Below, piece by piece: positions 43,180 to 55,296 of a stretch of DNA of 64,000 nt. Made by a program: the position numbers and the translations under genes. The number at the start of each line of letters is the position of its first letter. Position 1 is the stretch's first letter. This DNA comes from Gymnopilus junonius (lineage: Eukaryota > Basidiomycota > Agaricomycetes > Agaricales > Galerinaceae). The DNA is taken from the NCBI GenBank assembly GCA_015501075.1, contig JADNYJ010000046.1, positions 124,001-188,000 of the forward strand, in the 5' to 3' direction. The notes under the pieces were generated by a model, which was not told the origin of the DNA, ran no database searches, and saw only the letters and a list, made by a program, of their open reading frames with translations.

Positions 43180-46100
43180 TCACCACCTCGACTTCCAAGC
43201 AGTAACGGTCGAAGCAAACCCGTCAATGTTATCCTTCTGATCAATTATGCCTGTTCCCTCGACGCTCAGCTGGTACGTTGATGCCACAGTTGAGAGGCTG
43301 AATATATTGATGTTGGTGGACCCAGTATCGATATCCGCAATTTGGGCTTGGCAGTTCCGCGTGCTGATACAGTCTTGCTTGTAGCTCTGTGGTTTAAAAA
43401 AGGGCATCATTTGAGATATACTTGAGGGTTGATTTGAGAGAGAAAACGTACAACGAAGAAGCTGTAAAGGCCAGCACCTATAAACCGAAGGTCTGAGGAT
43501 ATTTATAGAAATCGTATTTATAGATGCGTACCGAATATCAAGATATTCTCAGAATCCTTCACAGTGAGTGCCCATGAAGACGCATCGGATGCATAGGGGT
43601 CGGATCTTATAGGCAGAACTTAGACTGAACGGAGTCGGCACGGCTGGCATAGGCTGGAAGTATGGCTACAAAGACACACCAAAGCACTTCAATTAGCGCG
43701 TCACATATGAAGACAGATGAAGAGGGTTACTTACGCTTTCGGTTTGTATCAAACCCATGTAATGATTTTTTGCCCCAACCAAGTTATACTGATATATAAC
43801 GTGATGCTCAGCTTTCAAATATGGGCTGCATCAATATCAAACAAAGATCAAGCTTGAAAAAAAGGGACGTACAAGCTGTTCCGATCATCCACACAGGCCC
43901 ACGCGACTCTGAGAGAATACCACGACCAGCATACGCCGTGATCTGAGCTTCTCCTTCCAAGTCCAGATCGTGGTCAGCCAACCATACCCAAGTGCCCTGC
44001 ACGTCATGCATTAAACAGCACAAATCATTGAGAATAAAGTTCAGGGCATACCTCGAAATAACCAGTCGCCTGAGGAGTTATGTGAAGGCTCATGAAAGCG
44101 GCGAAGCAGTTATCATAACTGTCTGACCCGAATTTAGGACAGGTCGACCCGTCAAGGTTTGTCCCGGCACCTGCAAAAAAATAGCCTTGTCAAGGCAAGA
44201 AACATTATACGATTCTGAAGACTCACTCCCCGCAAGCCTGAAAACGACATCAACGGCTGCTTGAACACCAAATGCAAAGAAAAGTCTTCACCTAATATGC
44301 GAATCCCACATCCCAGCACCACCTTGGACACCCTCCGGCTCTCTCGCATTCCACTCAACCACAATCGCACCGGCAGCAGGACCGACAGTAGTAAAAATCA
44401 CGTCCGTGATCTCCGTATTTTGATGTGCCTGCTCGCCCTTCTCGCCTATCTTGAACACCACTTGTGGGTTGGATTGGTCTTGGAATGCGGGGCCTTGACC
44501 TGCTAGGACGGACCAAGCTTCGCCTACGAGGCGTGTGCCGGTGGGTATGGTGAGTGTGGATGACACAATGTAGAAGCCTGCGTCGAGGAAAATGATCTTC
44601 GACGACGAGAACTATGAAGCGGACGTTTTTAACTACTCAATGGTTTCAACAAAAAATAAAGTATACCTGACTGAACAAAGCTTGAAGTGCCTCAGTATCA
44701 TCAGTCACCCCATCCCCAACTGCACCGTAATCCCTCGCACTAACAAAATCGTTCACATCATAATCCTCATACTGTGGATGTCCATGACTAACGATCCTCC
44801 CATCCGGTCCAAGGAGAGAAAGAGGCCTTTGAGGCGGCGGCAAGACACCCTGTACGAACCTCGCCTGAGCATCAGAACCTTCATACACATTACCCTGTGC
44901 CCATGATTCGATGATTTTGAAGGGGACAGGAGGAATCGTTCCGGAGAGGACGACTGGGCCATCCAAAACGCCAACGGCGATTGGAACGTTGATGAGCTTA
45001 GCGTTGTTGACTACAAGGGAGCCTGCGAGGCTTCCGTTTGAAGGTTGAGAGGTTCGGATGAATATTGGCGTGTTGGTTACTACTGCATCGATAATAGCTT
45101 GTGCGCCAGTTGTCTGAAGGCAGCTTTAACGTTTCAAGAACGAGTAAAAAAAAATGACGCATACCTGAGAGTCAACAGTCAGGCCGCCGGTTTGAATGTC
45201 GAATCCGACCTGCATTAGATCGCTTGAATACGATTTGCTAGTCAAGAAAAAGGCGTCCCTACCTGACAATCATTAAACTTGACGTCCTGATACGTCCAGC
45301 CTATCATACGTTCAAAAATGAGCAACGAGAAGGAAAATGCGAAGGAAAAACAAACCCCAGTTCCATAGACTGTAGACACCAGTCTGCGCATTGTTGACCG
45401 TGATATTCCTTACTGTGAACCTTGGATAGTGGAAGAATATAAATCTCATATTGCTAATAAGAATGAGAAACGGAAAGACGTACTGCTGGTTGCCGCCCCA
45501 TATGCCAAACTTGCCTGAACACTCAATTGAGCCGCAAGGAATATACCAATGTAAATGCATGACATACCTCCGTTGAAAATCAGATCGCCCATAAAGCCAC
45601 CACTGTGAATGATGCGTGAAAATTAGGATTTAACTTGAAATTCCTTTCTGTACCTTCCGTTTTCCATCCAGATACCTAAAAGGACTGGTCAAACTTCGCT
45701 CAATTGCAAATTAGTGGCCAGAGCTTACCTTGGTGAGCAGTGTTCGGAGCAGCAGACAACTCAAAGACAATGTTCATGAGGGACGTAGCTTGAGCAACTT
45801 GCCAATGGATTCCTGTCCCCTGAGATTTATGGGCCGGAACTCTTAGAAACCGCAGAACGTCAGGAAAATTACTGCGAGACGCGAAAAGCCTATCCACATA
45901 CTGCCTGACATCTATTACGAAGTTTCTGATCGACCGGAAGCTGAAGAAATTTTTGAAAACGGCGTAAAATTGGAATATCAAAACTAAACTTACAAATTAT
46001 TTGTGGCCTGATAATACTGGGCCCCTCCTCCGCCCGGAATATAAGGATTTGCGTCTAGAACAGGTCAATATTTAAGATATAAGATGACAGGAAAAGGTAG

Positions 46101-46911
46101 GTCCGCACCAATAACAGCCATTCCATCGAAGCTATGAGCGGCCAACAAAGTCGGAGGATTTTTTGCATCGCCTATGAGTTGGGTATAATAGTAGGCGACA
46201 ATCGGAGCAGATATGACATATGTTCTAGGAGAAAGACGTCATTTCGAACCTAATGATGAAGAAAAGAATAAGAAGTTACCCCTGTGGAAAATAGACAATG
46301 GCGGGAGAAACGCTGTGGTCACCGGTTGGTAAGATATGTAAATGAGAAAAATGTATACAGCTTGGCTTACGTCGAGGACATACAGGAGCCGCCTCCACAG
46401 CGGCTTCCACAAGTTATAGCGAGGCTTGTATTCATTGTCAGATTTACAGTCGCCAACAATGAAGAAGAAACCCACTTGATAGCGTCAGTATCGTCATGTA
46501 CTCCATCCCCAACTGCACCGTAATCCTAGCAGCACAATCATACGGTGAGCTAACGGCGACACGGAGAAATGAAGTATAGATGCACACCTTGACATTTCTG
46601 AACACCTTGTACCCGCAGAATCATCATGAAATGGTGAAATTCCCTGGTGCTTGATGTTCTCCAACCAAAAAGGGCTCGTTGTTGACTTCATGGGAGATGT
46701 CGTCGACTGGTGCGAACTGGGAGAAAGGAACTTGAAAGGCGATTTCAAGATCGATGGTGTCATGTCAGTGAAGAGGCCGAGATCGTTAGTGGAAGTCGTC
46801 GCAGCGGAGGGCTGCGGAGGTGGGTAAGGCGGCGACATGGATGAAAATATCTTGCAAGAAAATGAGTGTGAGTATCGAAAAGGAGCGTGTAATGACACGT
46901 GACGTCATCAT
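43180..46911 (-). CDS. GH55 exo-beta-1,3-glucanase, copy 2
   Basis: Second family-55 beta-1,3-glucanase, about twenty exons, stop TGA 43182-43180. Mature landmarks: SPFWLENIKHQGISPFHDD, DYGAVGDGVHDDTDAI, SPAIVYFPQGTYVISAPIVA, GTGIHWQVAQATSLMNIVFE, GIWMENGSGGFMGDL, VRNITVNNAQTGVYSLWNWG, then the second helix domain DYGAVGDGVTDDTEALQALF, GPAAGAIVVEWN, GTWVWLADHDLD, and NHYMGLIQTESPYFQP. The start is problematic. ATG 46911/46908 gives a good signal peptide (SFSILTLIFLQDIFIHVAA), but its frame meets TAA and is one base off the frame encoding the mature N-terminus. ATG 46838 gives the right frame without a signal. The first looks biologically right, implying a one-base slip near 46820-46835. The 43.6 kb region is also hard to splice. 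Confidence 0.85.
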
Positions 46912-48227
46912 TTTCTATGAAATGATGGTCAAGTTCGAGTAAAAGGGTTAAAGAAAGTGCAAAGAAAGTGGTGGAACGCCCAAGGGCGAGCTAGACGCGT
47001 AGATGATGGAAGAAAGGATGAAAGGCGGGTAAGAAAAAAGGCAACAAAGGCAAGCATGGTTATATAAGGCGGTGCCTCGATTACTTACTTAAACCGAATT
47101 TCCTGTAGTATATCTAAACTAAAATCCCAGGTTTTTTACCTTTTGGTAATGGACCGCTGGTAATATAGACATATTTGCTTGCATTCTCATAATAGACCAA
47201 ATTCACCTTGCCGCTGTTACCGAGATCCAGGAGGACATGTGGCATTCGAACGGTACTCTCGGAGTGGTCAAAATAAGGCCTTACTCCTTTCTATCATAGT
47301 TCAGCAATAGTGCAACGGCACGCTTCCACGGAAAGTGAGAATAATTGTAAGCTTTTCCCCAGAATTTAAGGTTGTGTCCACAAGAATAGGACCGGTGTTG
47401 TCTTTTCTCCGTGCTTTGGATCACAGCATCAGACTTGTAAAGAATTTCGATGAAGCAGAAAGTGCGTAAAATCAGTAAAGTTCCTCTATGTGTTCGTATA
47501 TTGCTGCCTATGGTAATAACTCTAAAATTGTTAGCTCTGCTCAGAGAACGTTCTGCGTAAAGTGGTGGGGACATATCTTCCTAAAAATAGACGGGTGTCA
47601 ACTGGTCTCGCAGATTAGCGCTGGTCAGTCCCAAGCGCTTGTCTGATAAGCAAGTGTTACCCCTTACAAATTGTCTGTTAATCAAGCTATCCAAGACTAT
47701 GTCTGACTCTGGCCATAGGGAAAAATATAGATGAACTTGGCAGAATTAACAGGACAGCGCCTGTCTCAATGCCGCCCAAGATCTTAAAGTGAGAAACTTG
47801 GCGATAAGGATGCCCTAGGACATGTCTTGTGATGGAGTATCCACGGAGAACAACGTGAAATTTTATTTACGAAGCTGTGTAATATATCTCTGGTGTGAAA
47901 CTCACCTTATCCAACTGGGAAACTGGTGCTTCTTGTCAACCACCAGTCAGGATGAACGATTAGTAAAACGAATTCACATAGGTCAGATGTGTCCAAAGAG
48001 CGGCTGGAGTATACTATAAGGATTAAAGGTTCTCAATTTGATGTGAAAGAGTGGCTAAGTAGAGTTCTTTCCGACCTTTTTTAGAACAGTCACCAGGTAA
48101 ACTTCCGATAGCAGACGGCAGTAAGCACAATCTGGAAAGGTACAGCATGTCAGGTGGGGAGTTCTCTAGTAATAGAGCTGCTCAGAGACTACCGAGGTAA
48201 AGAGTTTCACATGTCCTACCCTCCTAG
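46912..48227. other. Spacer with possible gene remnant (47114-47574, -)
   Basis: The GH55 copy 2 promoter lies at the left; TTATATAA at 47060-47067 is a candidate TATA element. Two adjacent minus-strand frames look protein-like. One is 47574-47281 (contains GKAYNYSHFPWKRAVALLLN). The other ends at TAG 47116-47114 and contains HVLLDLGNSGKVNLVYYENA and KYVYITSGPLPKG. They are out of frame with each other and I found no splice linking them, so this may be a decayed gene. No family recognised. Confidence 0.25.
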
Positions 48228-48235
48228 TATATAAG
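48228..48235 (+). promoter_or_regulatory. TATA box of the 83-residue gene
   Basis: TATATAAG, 61-68 bases upstream of ATG 48296, in an otherwise well-formed short promoter and leader (CCTACTACCAACCTACCTC before CACC-ATG). Confidence 0.6.
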
Positions 48236-48295
48236 GGAAGGCGGTTTAGTACGCTAATGCAGTCCTGATTCCTACTACCAACCTACCTCATCACC

Positions 48296-48606
48296 ATGAC
48301 TAAAGTTACTGTATGGTTCAACAACAATCACGCCAACTCTCATGCTCTTGTTGTCAAGTGGAGAGAAGGAAACACGTTGAAAAACTTCAATCTCAAGAAA
48401 GGCGGCACCGAGACAAAGTCATTTAGCAAGGACAGTGCCAAGAACTTTGTATTTCACAGAGCTACCGACGATGCCATGGCTGCAAAATGGTATATACACA
48501 CTGGTTAACGGACGATATCTAGAGCGCTGATACTCGCTTCATTTACAGGTTATCCCTATCAGATAATACCATTATTAACGTCAAAGACCTCAAATTCGGT
48601 GAATGA
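48296..48606 (+). CDS. Orphan small protein (83 aa), two exons
   Basis: Exons 48296-48489 and 48549-48606. The donor is GTATAT and the acceptor TTTACAG; the intron is 59 nt, and TG|G completes a Trp codon. The start context CACCATGA is good. The protein runs MTKVTVWFNNNHANSHALV, KWREGNTLKNFNLKKGGTET, then DDAMAAKWLSLSDNTII, ending LKFGE. Alternating hydrophobic residues, FNLKKGGTETKSF and a final strand suggest a small all-beta fold. There is no signal peptide, so it is probably cytosolic or leaderless. I recognise no family with confidence. The TATA box, good start context and clean splice make it a real gene, probably well expressed. Confidence 0.7.
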
Positions 48607-49876
48607 TCTGGTGCAAGTGATGAAGATTTGTGAGTCTGCCTATTCACATTGTTTACACCCTATGCTAACATGCCTACGTTATATCTAGCTTTCCAATACT
48701 CAGACATTCATGTTCATTACTTTTGTAATGACTCATATCTCTCCAATACACGATGAGTTGACGACTCTGGATTCCGATGTTAGTCTTTCACAGCATCTTT
48801 AAAACAACTCCTACTTCAAAACTGTCTTTGCTGCTTTTATCCTACTATCCCAAATCTACTGCCACATCTTTGAGTGGTCGGAAAGTACTAACTCTACTTC
48901 ATCGGCCATGCCCAACCATGCCAAACTATGCTCTGTCTTAACATAGACCTTAGTCTAGGCCGACCATGATGAATCTACAGAAAGTTGAAACGCGTCATAA
49001 ATAGCATCACAGATTTATACATACTATTACGACGTCATGACAGAAATATTAATAGAACGTGAGCCATTGGCGGAAATCACCCCGTGTGTCCCACCTCCTC
49101 AAAGTTATCGTGCTTGTGCTGTCGAGGAAGGCGGAAGAATATGTCTGACGAAGATATTGAATGCACGAGGAAAGAGGCTATAGTCGCGTATTCCTCGGGA
49201 CATGAATATAGAGTGTCCTAACAATTTGATTTTCATCTACTGAATAGACCAAACCCAAATATCAAGAACTAAGAAAGCATAGAGAAAGAGAGACGCAACT
49301 ACCCATCTAACCCGTATCCTTCTACGTATGAAGTACGCATATATATAACTTTAACATGTTTGTATTATATTAACAAGAACACAACACGACAACGGCGGAA
49401 AGCATGGAACACAGCAAGATGAAAGAAACAAGGAAGCAAGGAAAAAAGACCAACATTGTTAATCACCAAAACTTTACACCATAAAGGCCCAAAAAACAAA
49501 AAAGAAAATTCCCGATGAACGAACAGCATGCGAAACCCACCCAGCAACTCAACCTGACCCCTTCTTGTTCTTAACACCGTCTTGCTCCAGAATTGACAGG
49601 CATGGGCAACCTTCAAATCGGGCAAATGGCGGCCATCGATACGATGCGATGATGATGCCGACTGATTCAAAGACCGTGTGAGATCGTAAGTGGTAGGCAG
49701 CTGGGCAGATTTTATTTCCGACCAGCGCAGGAGACAATATCGACCTTATGACTTCAGTCAAGCAGGATCTAAAAAAAGGGAACAAAATGAGGAACAGAAA
49801 TTCGGTCTGGAGGTCAGAGTGTGAAGGGCGTACCACCAAGAAAAGAACAAAAGGATGTCAAGATACGAATTGCTAG
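48607..49876. other. Spacer downstream of the orphan gene
   Basis: AT-rich, with no coding frame that I can support. 48607-48700 is likely 3' UTR of the 83-residue gene. The frame at 49670-49365 (-) overlaps low-complexity sequence and has no motif. Confidence 0.4.
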
Positions 49877-50480
49877 TCAGGAACAGTGCTCTGCTCGATA
49901 CGCCGTCCAACCTGTAACAGAAAATAGTCAGCATACCGCACATCCAAGCCGTATAAAACGCACCTTTATTCTCCAAATACTTGTCCATCGCCGTAAAGGC
50001 ACACCTCCTAATCTCCCTCTCCAGCAACCACGCATCGTCGCACTGCACCACCCCACAATCATGCAGGACACAGATCGCTTCAAGGAACCACGTCCTCGAA
50101 CTAAACTCCGTCGACATCTGCGTCGGAATTGCCACAGTCTTGAACATCTGCAGCAGGCTATCATCCCCTACCACATCGTCGTACTCTCCCAGAAACCCCA
50201 CATTTGCCAGGCGTAGGATGGCGACGACGAGTGGAGAGGAAATCACATCCCTCGATTCGACTTCGAATTTCCACAGTCCAGCAGAGTCGGTGTCGACGAC
50301 GTGAAAGATGGTGCCTGCGGTTCCGATGGGGTGTATGGCTGGGTTGGGCAGGAAGAAGGCCCAGTTCCAGGAGGCAAGCTCGCCTCGATAGGTTAGTACC
50401 GCGTACAGCAGTCCTGACTCAAGTTCCTCGCCGTTGAGAGTGTGTGGGATATTGGCAGGCGTTTCAGGGGATTCTGCCAT
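49877..50480 (-). CDS. DUF6540-like protein (183 aa)
   Basis: Exons 50480-49964 and 49911-49877. The 52-nt intron starts GTGCGT and ends TTACAG; G+GT completes Gly, and the stop is TGA 49879-49877. The N-terminal half carries LLYAVLTYRGELASWNWAFF then GTIFHVVDTDSAGLWKFEVE, the pattern of the basidiomycete DUF6540 family (a beta-rich unit reading like LY.V...G...HWA.F and GT..HV). The C-terminal half (TWFLEAICVLHDCGVVQCDD, LLEREIRRCAFTAMDKYLE) is helical, as in that family. Function unknown. It has no signal peptide or membrane span. It is the only gene between two long spacers. Confidence 0.65.
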
Positions 50481-51468
50481 TTCCTTCTTCCTCGGTTTCT
50501 GTTCTTTGCTTTATCTTATTTCCTCCCTTTCGCCGATAAAGTGATTTGGAGAAGAGGTAAAAGAGAGTAGATAGACAGGGAATCGAAGGAGGGGAAAATG
50601 TGATCAAGGTGAGGAGGAACAAAGTCTAAATCTATTCCGGAGATCATTTTTCCCCATGCCCAGTTCAGTAACCTCGGTCGTCGGAACGTCTCCGGGGAGC
50701 GTTCTAGAGATCTCGGGAAAGTCTTGGCTATGGATCAAAATTTGCAAGTTCGTAGGGACTACACCAATTCATGAGGTAACCAGTCTTCGGTAAGAAAATG
50801 TCCACAACAATTACGCAAGGAAAATATTCTTGCTAACGGACCTTATGCTGGTTATACTTACCAGTACCACTAGCAATATTGCCTCTCGATATCCTAACTC
50901 GTTAAAGTTTTAAACTCTCAGCGGCTAACCGGACACGCATATTTGGTTCAACGCAGACGACATCGGGGTGATGTTTTAGAACCTCAAGCACATAACCATT
51001 AATCGGAGACCCCCATCTACCGTCAACGAAGAAGAGACGCTGGTCGGACTCGTCTCCTGCATTGTTACATATCGTTACAGCTTTGGATAAGCTGAGCCAT
51101 ATCGACGGAATCGTGCAGCAGAACAGTGTGCTCTTTCATCAAGCAATATTGAATGCTTGCGACGAGGGTTATCGTTGGATGATTCTGTCATATTAAGCAG
51201 GAGGAGGCAAGGAGAAGCTTAAGAAGAAAAAAGTCTCACCCGGCCTTCATTCCGATTTTTAGGATACGTTATGTCATTAAATGGTTGCGAAGCGTGTGGT
51301 ATTTACATGCAATGAATTCGAAAAAAAATTATACTAAAGAACTAAAGTAAGTCCGTGAATGAGTAGTAAGTATGATGTTCTATGTAAATCTCCACCTCCA
51401 TCTCATGCCGTCGTTCTTGGTATTTCATGGTGTACGAACCATCATTATGTTTTTTGGGGAGTCAAAAT
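50481..51468. other. Spacer upstream of the DUF6540-like gene
   Basis: Promoter side of the DUF6540-like gene and 3' flank of the MFS gene. No supported feature. Confidence 0.4.
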
Positions 51469-54026
51469 TCAAACAGTCTCCTTCTCCTTCTCACCTTCAA
51501 CACCCGTCGGCGAAGCCGGAGCGGGGTCTCTGCTCTCATTTGAATTCGCATTCGCATTCACGTTCTGAGGGTGAGGATGAGGCGACTTTCGAGCATATCT
51601 ACTGCTCATCCGAATTCTTCTGCCATATTTCCATAATAAAATCGGACTACGAAGGATAAACACAAATGAACAAATTCTTCATAAGACATGATGGGAAAGA
51701 GAGGACGTACGCAGGACATCCCAACCCAATACACAAGCATGCGAGGATCGTATCGCCTTTGCCGTAACCGAGTTTATTATACATGGCGTTGGCGAACAAG
51801 GGGAATCCAAAGCCAGCAAGAGACCGCAGACAAGAGACCGCGGCAAGAGCTGTATATTAGGATTAATCAAGCCAAGATTCAGCTATAAATGAAAATTAAT
51901 AACACACCAGAGGCAGCGTGCAAAGTAAATGCATCGACCACGTACGTCTGCATAGATTGGAAGACGAGAATTAGACCGGCTCCGATACAGGCGATACCCT
52001 ATGTTCAAATAATGATGGTGAGTTCGACAAGGTCACAGGATAAAAAGAGGAGATGGACTCACAATATCGGTCGCGATCCAGTGCAAGTGATGCTGCGCTG
52101 ACCATCCAGAGAGTAAGAGGCCAAACGGCAAGAGGATCGTCCCAGGTACCATTGATGCTATAGAAATAGAACTTGTCAGTATCAAAGCTCCTCATCATTC
52201 CAGGTTCATTTCACATTCAAAAGGGGGAAAGACGTGGAAGATAAAGGAAGAAGGAAATTCGACTCACGTAATCTAAACTCTGGTTCACCAACACCCCCAT
52301 TCTTGTTCTTGAAATGAATATAAATCTTATCCATAAACCTCGCATTGACCTGAGAGGAAAGCGACAGCCCCACGCCCAGCGCAATATAATGCAGTCCACC
52401 GATTCCAGCGTCGTTGTGGTATACATTGGTAAATATGCTTGGCATGGTAGTTAGGAATACTAGAAATAAAACTCTGTAAGAGGGTGGCCAGGACAAAAAA
52501 GAAAGGACTGAACATACGATAAAATATCCCGTAGACGAACGCCATGTATGCACCCAACAATTGAATGATAGGTTCCCTCGCGAAGAGCGCAAAAGGGCGA
52601 GTCATCGCTTTCCTGAAGATATGTTGCCATCTGCACAAGTCTGTCGTAAGTATGAATGTTCTCTTATTAAAAAAGATAACAAGAACTGACGTCCTGTCCG
52701 TCCCATCGAAAACTGTTTTAACATTTACTTGCGACCCCTTCTCTGCAAGATCTTTCCGGATCTGGACGGCTTTCTTCTCGAGGAGATAAGGAGCATATGC
52801 TAAGATAAGGGAAAGTATGAATCAGTTGACCATGACTAAAGATGGAGCAAAATTACGAGTCGAGAATCGTACTTTCTTTCAGAAAGAATAATCCTGAAAT
52901 CTGGACCATGACATCTACGATACTAGTCGACCAGAACACCCATCTCCATGTTGACCGCTCTGCAATCCTATATGCAATAATTCAAATTAAAAATCAAAAT
53001 CAAAATCGACTGAAAGACACGTGTGAACTCACCATCCTCCGCATACAGGTCCGATGACAGGTCCCAGAAGCGGAGCAAGCGAATATATCGCAATTGCTCT
53101 TCCTCTCTCTTCCGGATGCCAAGTATCTCCAAGTACGCCTCCTCCGACCTGCATACAATTAGAAAGAAAAACCTTTCTGAAACAAGAAAACAGGACGTAC
53201 AGAAAGAGGCGCACTACCACCTAATCCAGCTAGTAATCTAAAGGCAATAAGTTGGGATCGGTTTTGTGCGAAACCGCAACCGATGTTCCAAGCTAGAATA
53301 TGGCCTGTGAGAAAGAAGGAGCAGCTTAGTAAAAGAATTTCGACTTACCCAAGTAAAATAAGTTAGAGATTTGTAATACTCTAGAACGCCCGTATATCTC
53401 GCTGAGTGGGCCAATAAACTAAGAGCGAAGGAAGCAAGGGTTAGTGCGTCAGAAATAGTACAGTAAACGAAAATGTAGCACAAACCAGAGGTCCAACGGC
53501 TGTGTATTACATTTACGACGAACATCAGAACCGAGTTATACAAAATGATGGATATGCTTACCGTAACCCAGAACGAAGACACTGGTCATCATAGCTATTA
53601 GCACTGAACTTGTCACACCAAATTGTTGCGCGATTTGCTCAGTGGCAGGAGCAACCATTGAGGACGACACGGGAGATATGAATGTGAATGAGGAAACGAC
53701 GAGAGTAGCCGCCCATTTCTTCTTGTATGACCAGCTACAAAAAAACAGAACGTGAGCAGCAGTCACAATTATCGAACATAAACGTACTTCTTGGGATTGG
53801 TCCTATCATTAGGACCGTCCCAGTCCACAACGATCTCGGTCTCCTCTGAAGAACTAGACGAACTCTGTTCTCGCTCCGCACGTTCCTCCTCCTCACGCTC
53901 CTTCAGAGCTTTAATTCTCTCCTCCGGAGACACATCTTCCAAATTTTCCGGCAGAGTATCCTCCGAATGCAAAGAACGAGGTCGAGAACGAGAACGAGAT
54001 AAAGGTGATGACGTCGGGACTGACAT
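51469..54026 (-). CDS. MFS transporter, DHA1 drug/polyamine:H+ antiporter type
   Basis: Plasma-membrane proton antiporter with 12 predicted spans, start ATG 54026, stop TGA 51471-51469, about a dozen introns. The cytosolic N-terminus is Ser/Arg- and Glu-rich (SPLSRSRSRPRSLHSE) and leads to WDGPNDRTNPKNWSYKKKW, the usual entry to TPO1-like proteins. Then come SSVLIAMMTSVFVLGYAVGP, motif A GPLSEIYGRSRVLQ, GGGVLGDTWHPEERGRAIAI, motif C LAPLLGPVIGPVCGGW, RWVFWSTSIVDVMVQI, and a central loop with LLEKKAVQIRKDLAEKG. The second half has AFVYGIFYLFLTTMPSIF, YVVDAFTLHAASALAA and FGFPLFANAMYNKLGYGKGD, ending CIGLGCPAPILLWKYGRRIR. The tail is Asn/Glu-rich. Substrate not determinable. Confidence 0.9.
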
Positions 54027-55296
54027 TTTTCTTGGCGGGGGCTACTTTACCGCGGGGGATCTAAGGTACGGGATTTTCGCCTTGTCGTGATAGGTTGTAC
54101 ACAAGCCGCCGGTCGGTGTCCTAAGTGGTCAAAGTCGACGGACTCTACAAAGAACAAGCGGCTGGTGGGAGGGAATCACGATGACATCGTTGCCCAACAT
54201 GTTTATAAAGAGGCGGCCCAACGCGGTAGATGACCCGTTGATGACATTCCTCTGCTTACTTTCCACCTGTTTCTTTGCCTCCACCTAGCAATTTTAACTG
54301 GGGATGCCGTGTGGCCGTGTGGGACGATGAGGTGGGACTACGTTGTGGGAGAATGCCGACCTAGTTCCGACGTCACGACCCACCTCGACCACACGGCTTG
54401 CCATCCGGATCACTAAGAAAACGGATGTAAGCGCGATCACGGCCCGAAAGTAACTGGATATTAATATAATAGGAAAACTATCCGGAGGACACCCCCATCT
54501 GAACCAGCTTTGAACCTAATTGAACAGTAAGTGGAAGTGCTGGCCAAGGAAGCGGTAGCCCCACCTTACGACTCAAGTTGGTTAGTGCAATGAATGCTCT
54601 GCTGAGAGGAGTCGTTTATCAAAACATCCTCACTGTGTGAACTTGAAGCAATGAAGACATGATCCGGGTTGGAGCCAATGAATCAGCAACTAAGTATGAC
54701 ATTCGAGAAGACAGTCAGCTCGCGCTAATACGTCCCAGAAATTCTCCCAGAGCACCAGGACGCACAGCCTAGCTTCCTTTACTTCACAATCTACGTTCTT
54801 TCCGAGTCGGCAGTCAGGAGACTAAAGTTTAGTTTCATTCACTTCGTATTTGAAGTAGACTACTTTCATCCTCTACCTAGTCGTCACAAAACATCCATCA
54901 TCTTCCAGCCTGATCCGATTTCCGGATCGTTGACATTGTGGGTCCAACTAAATTTGGACAACCCGATTGCCTAATCCATGGTGCTTACCTCAATTAACAT
55001 CCACATTCAGCACACGTCTGACAGCGTCGATCGTTGACGGAAGCGTTCTTTGACCGACATTTCCGCCACTCTCCTTTTAATAGGGCCGTTATCTCTTTCT
55101 TACTCAACAACGGAGCGGCCTGGCGTCGAGTCTCCCGCCTCGCCCTTAGCTTTCGCTTTTCTTCTCTTCACTCGAGGCCTTCTGGGACATTACCTTGCTT
55201 TGCACGTCTGTACGATTCAAGGCCACAATTCCCTATTGGTTGTGATTCCAATACCAATTTGATTGCCACCGGCTGCCTACCTTTTCTTTTTCTCCC
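54027..55296. other. Divergent spacer upstream of the MFS gene
   Basis: 1.27 kb between divergent starts. I see no coding frame with protein-like composition, RNA gene or repeat; it likely contains both promoters. Confidence 0.4.
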
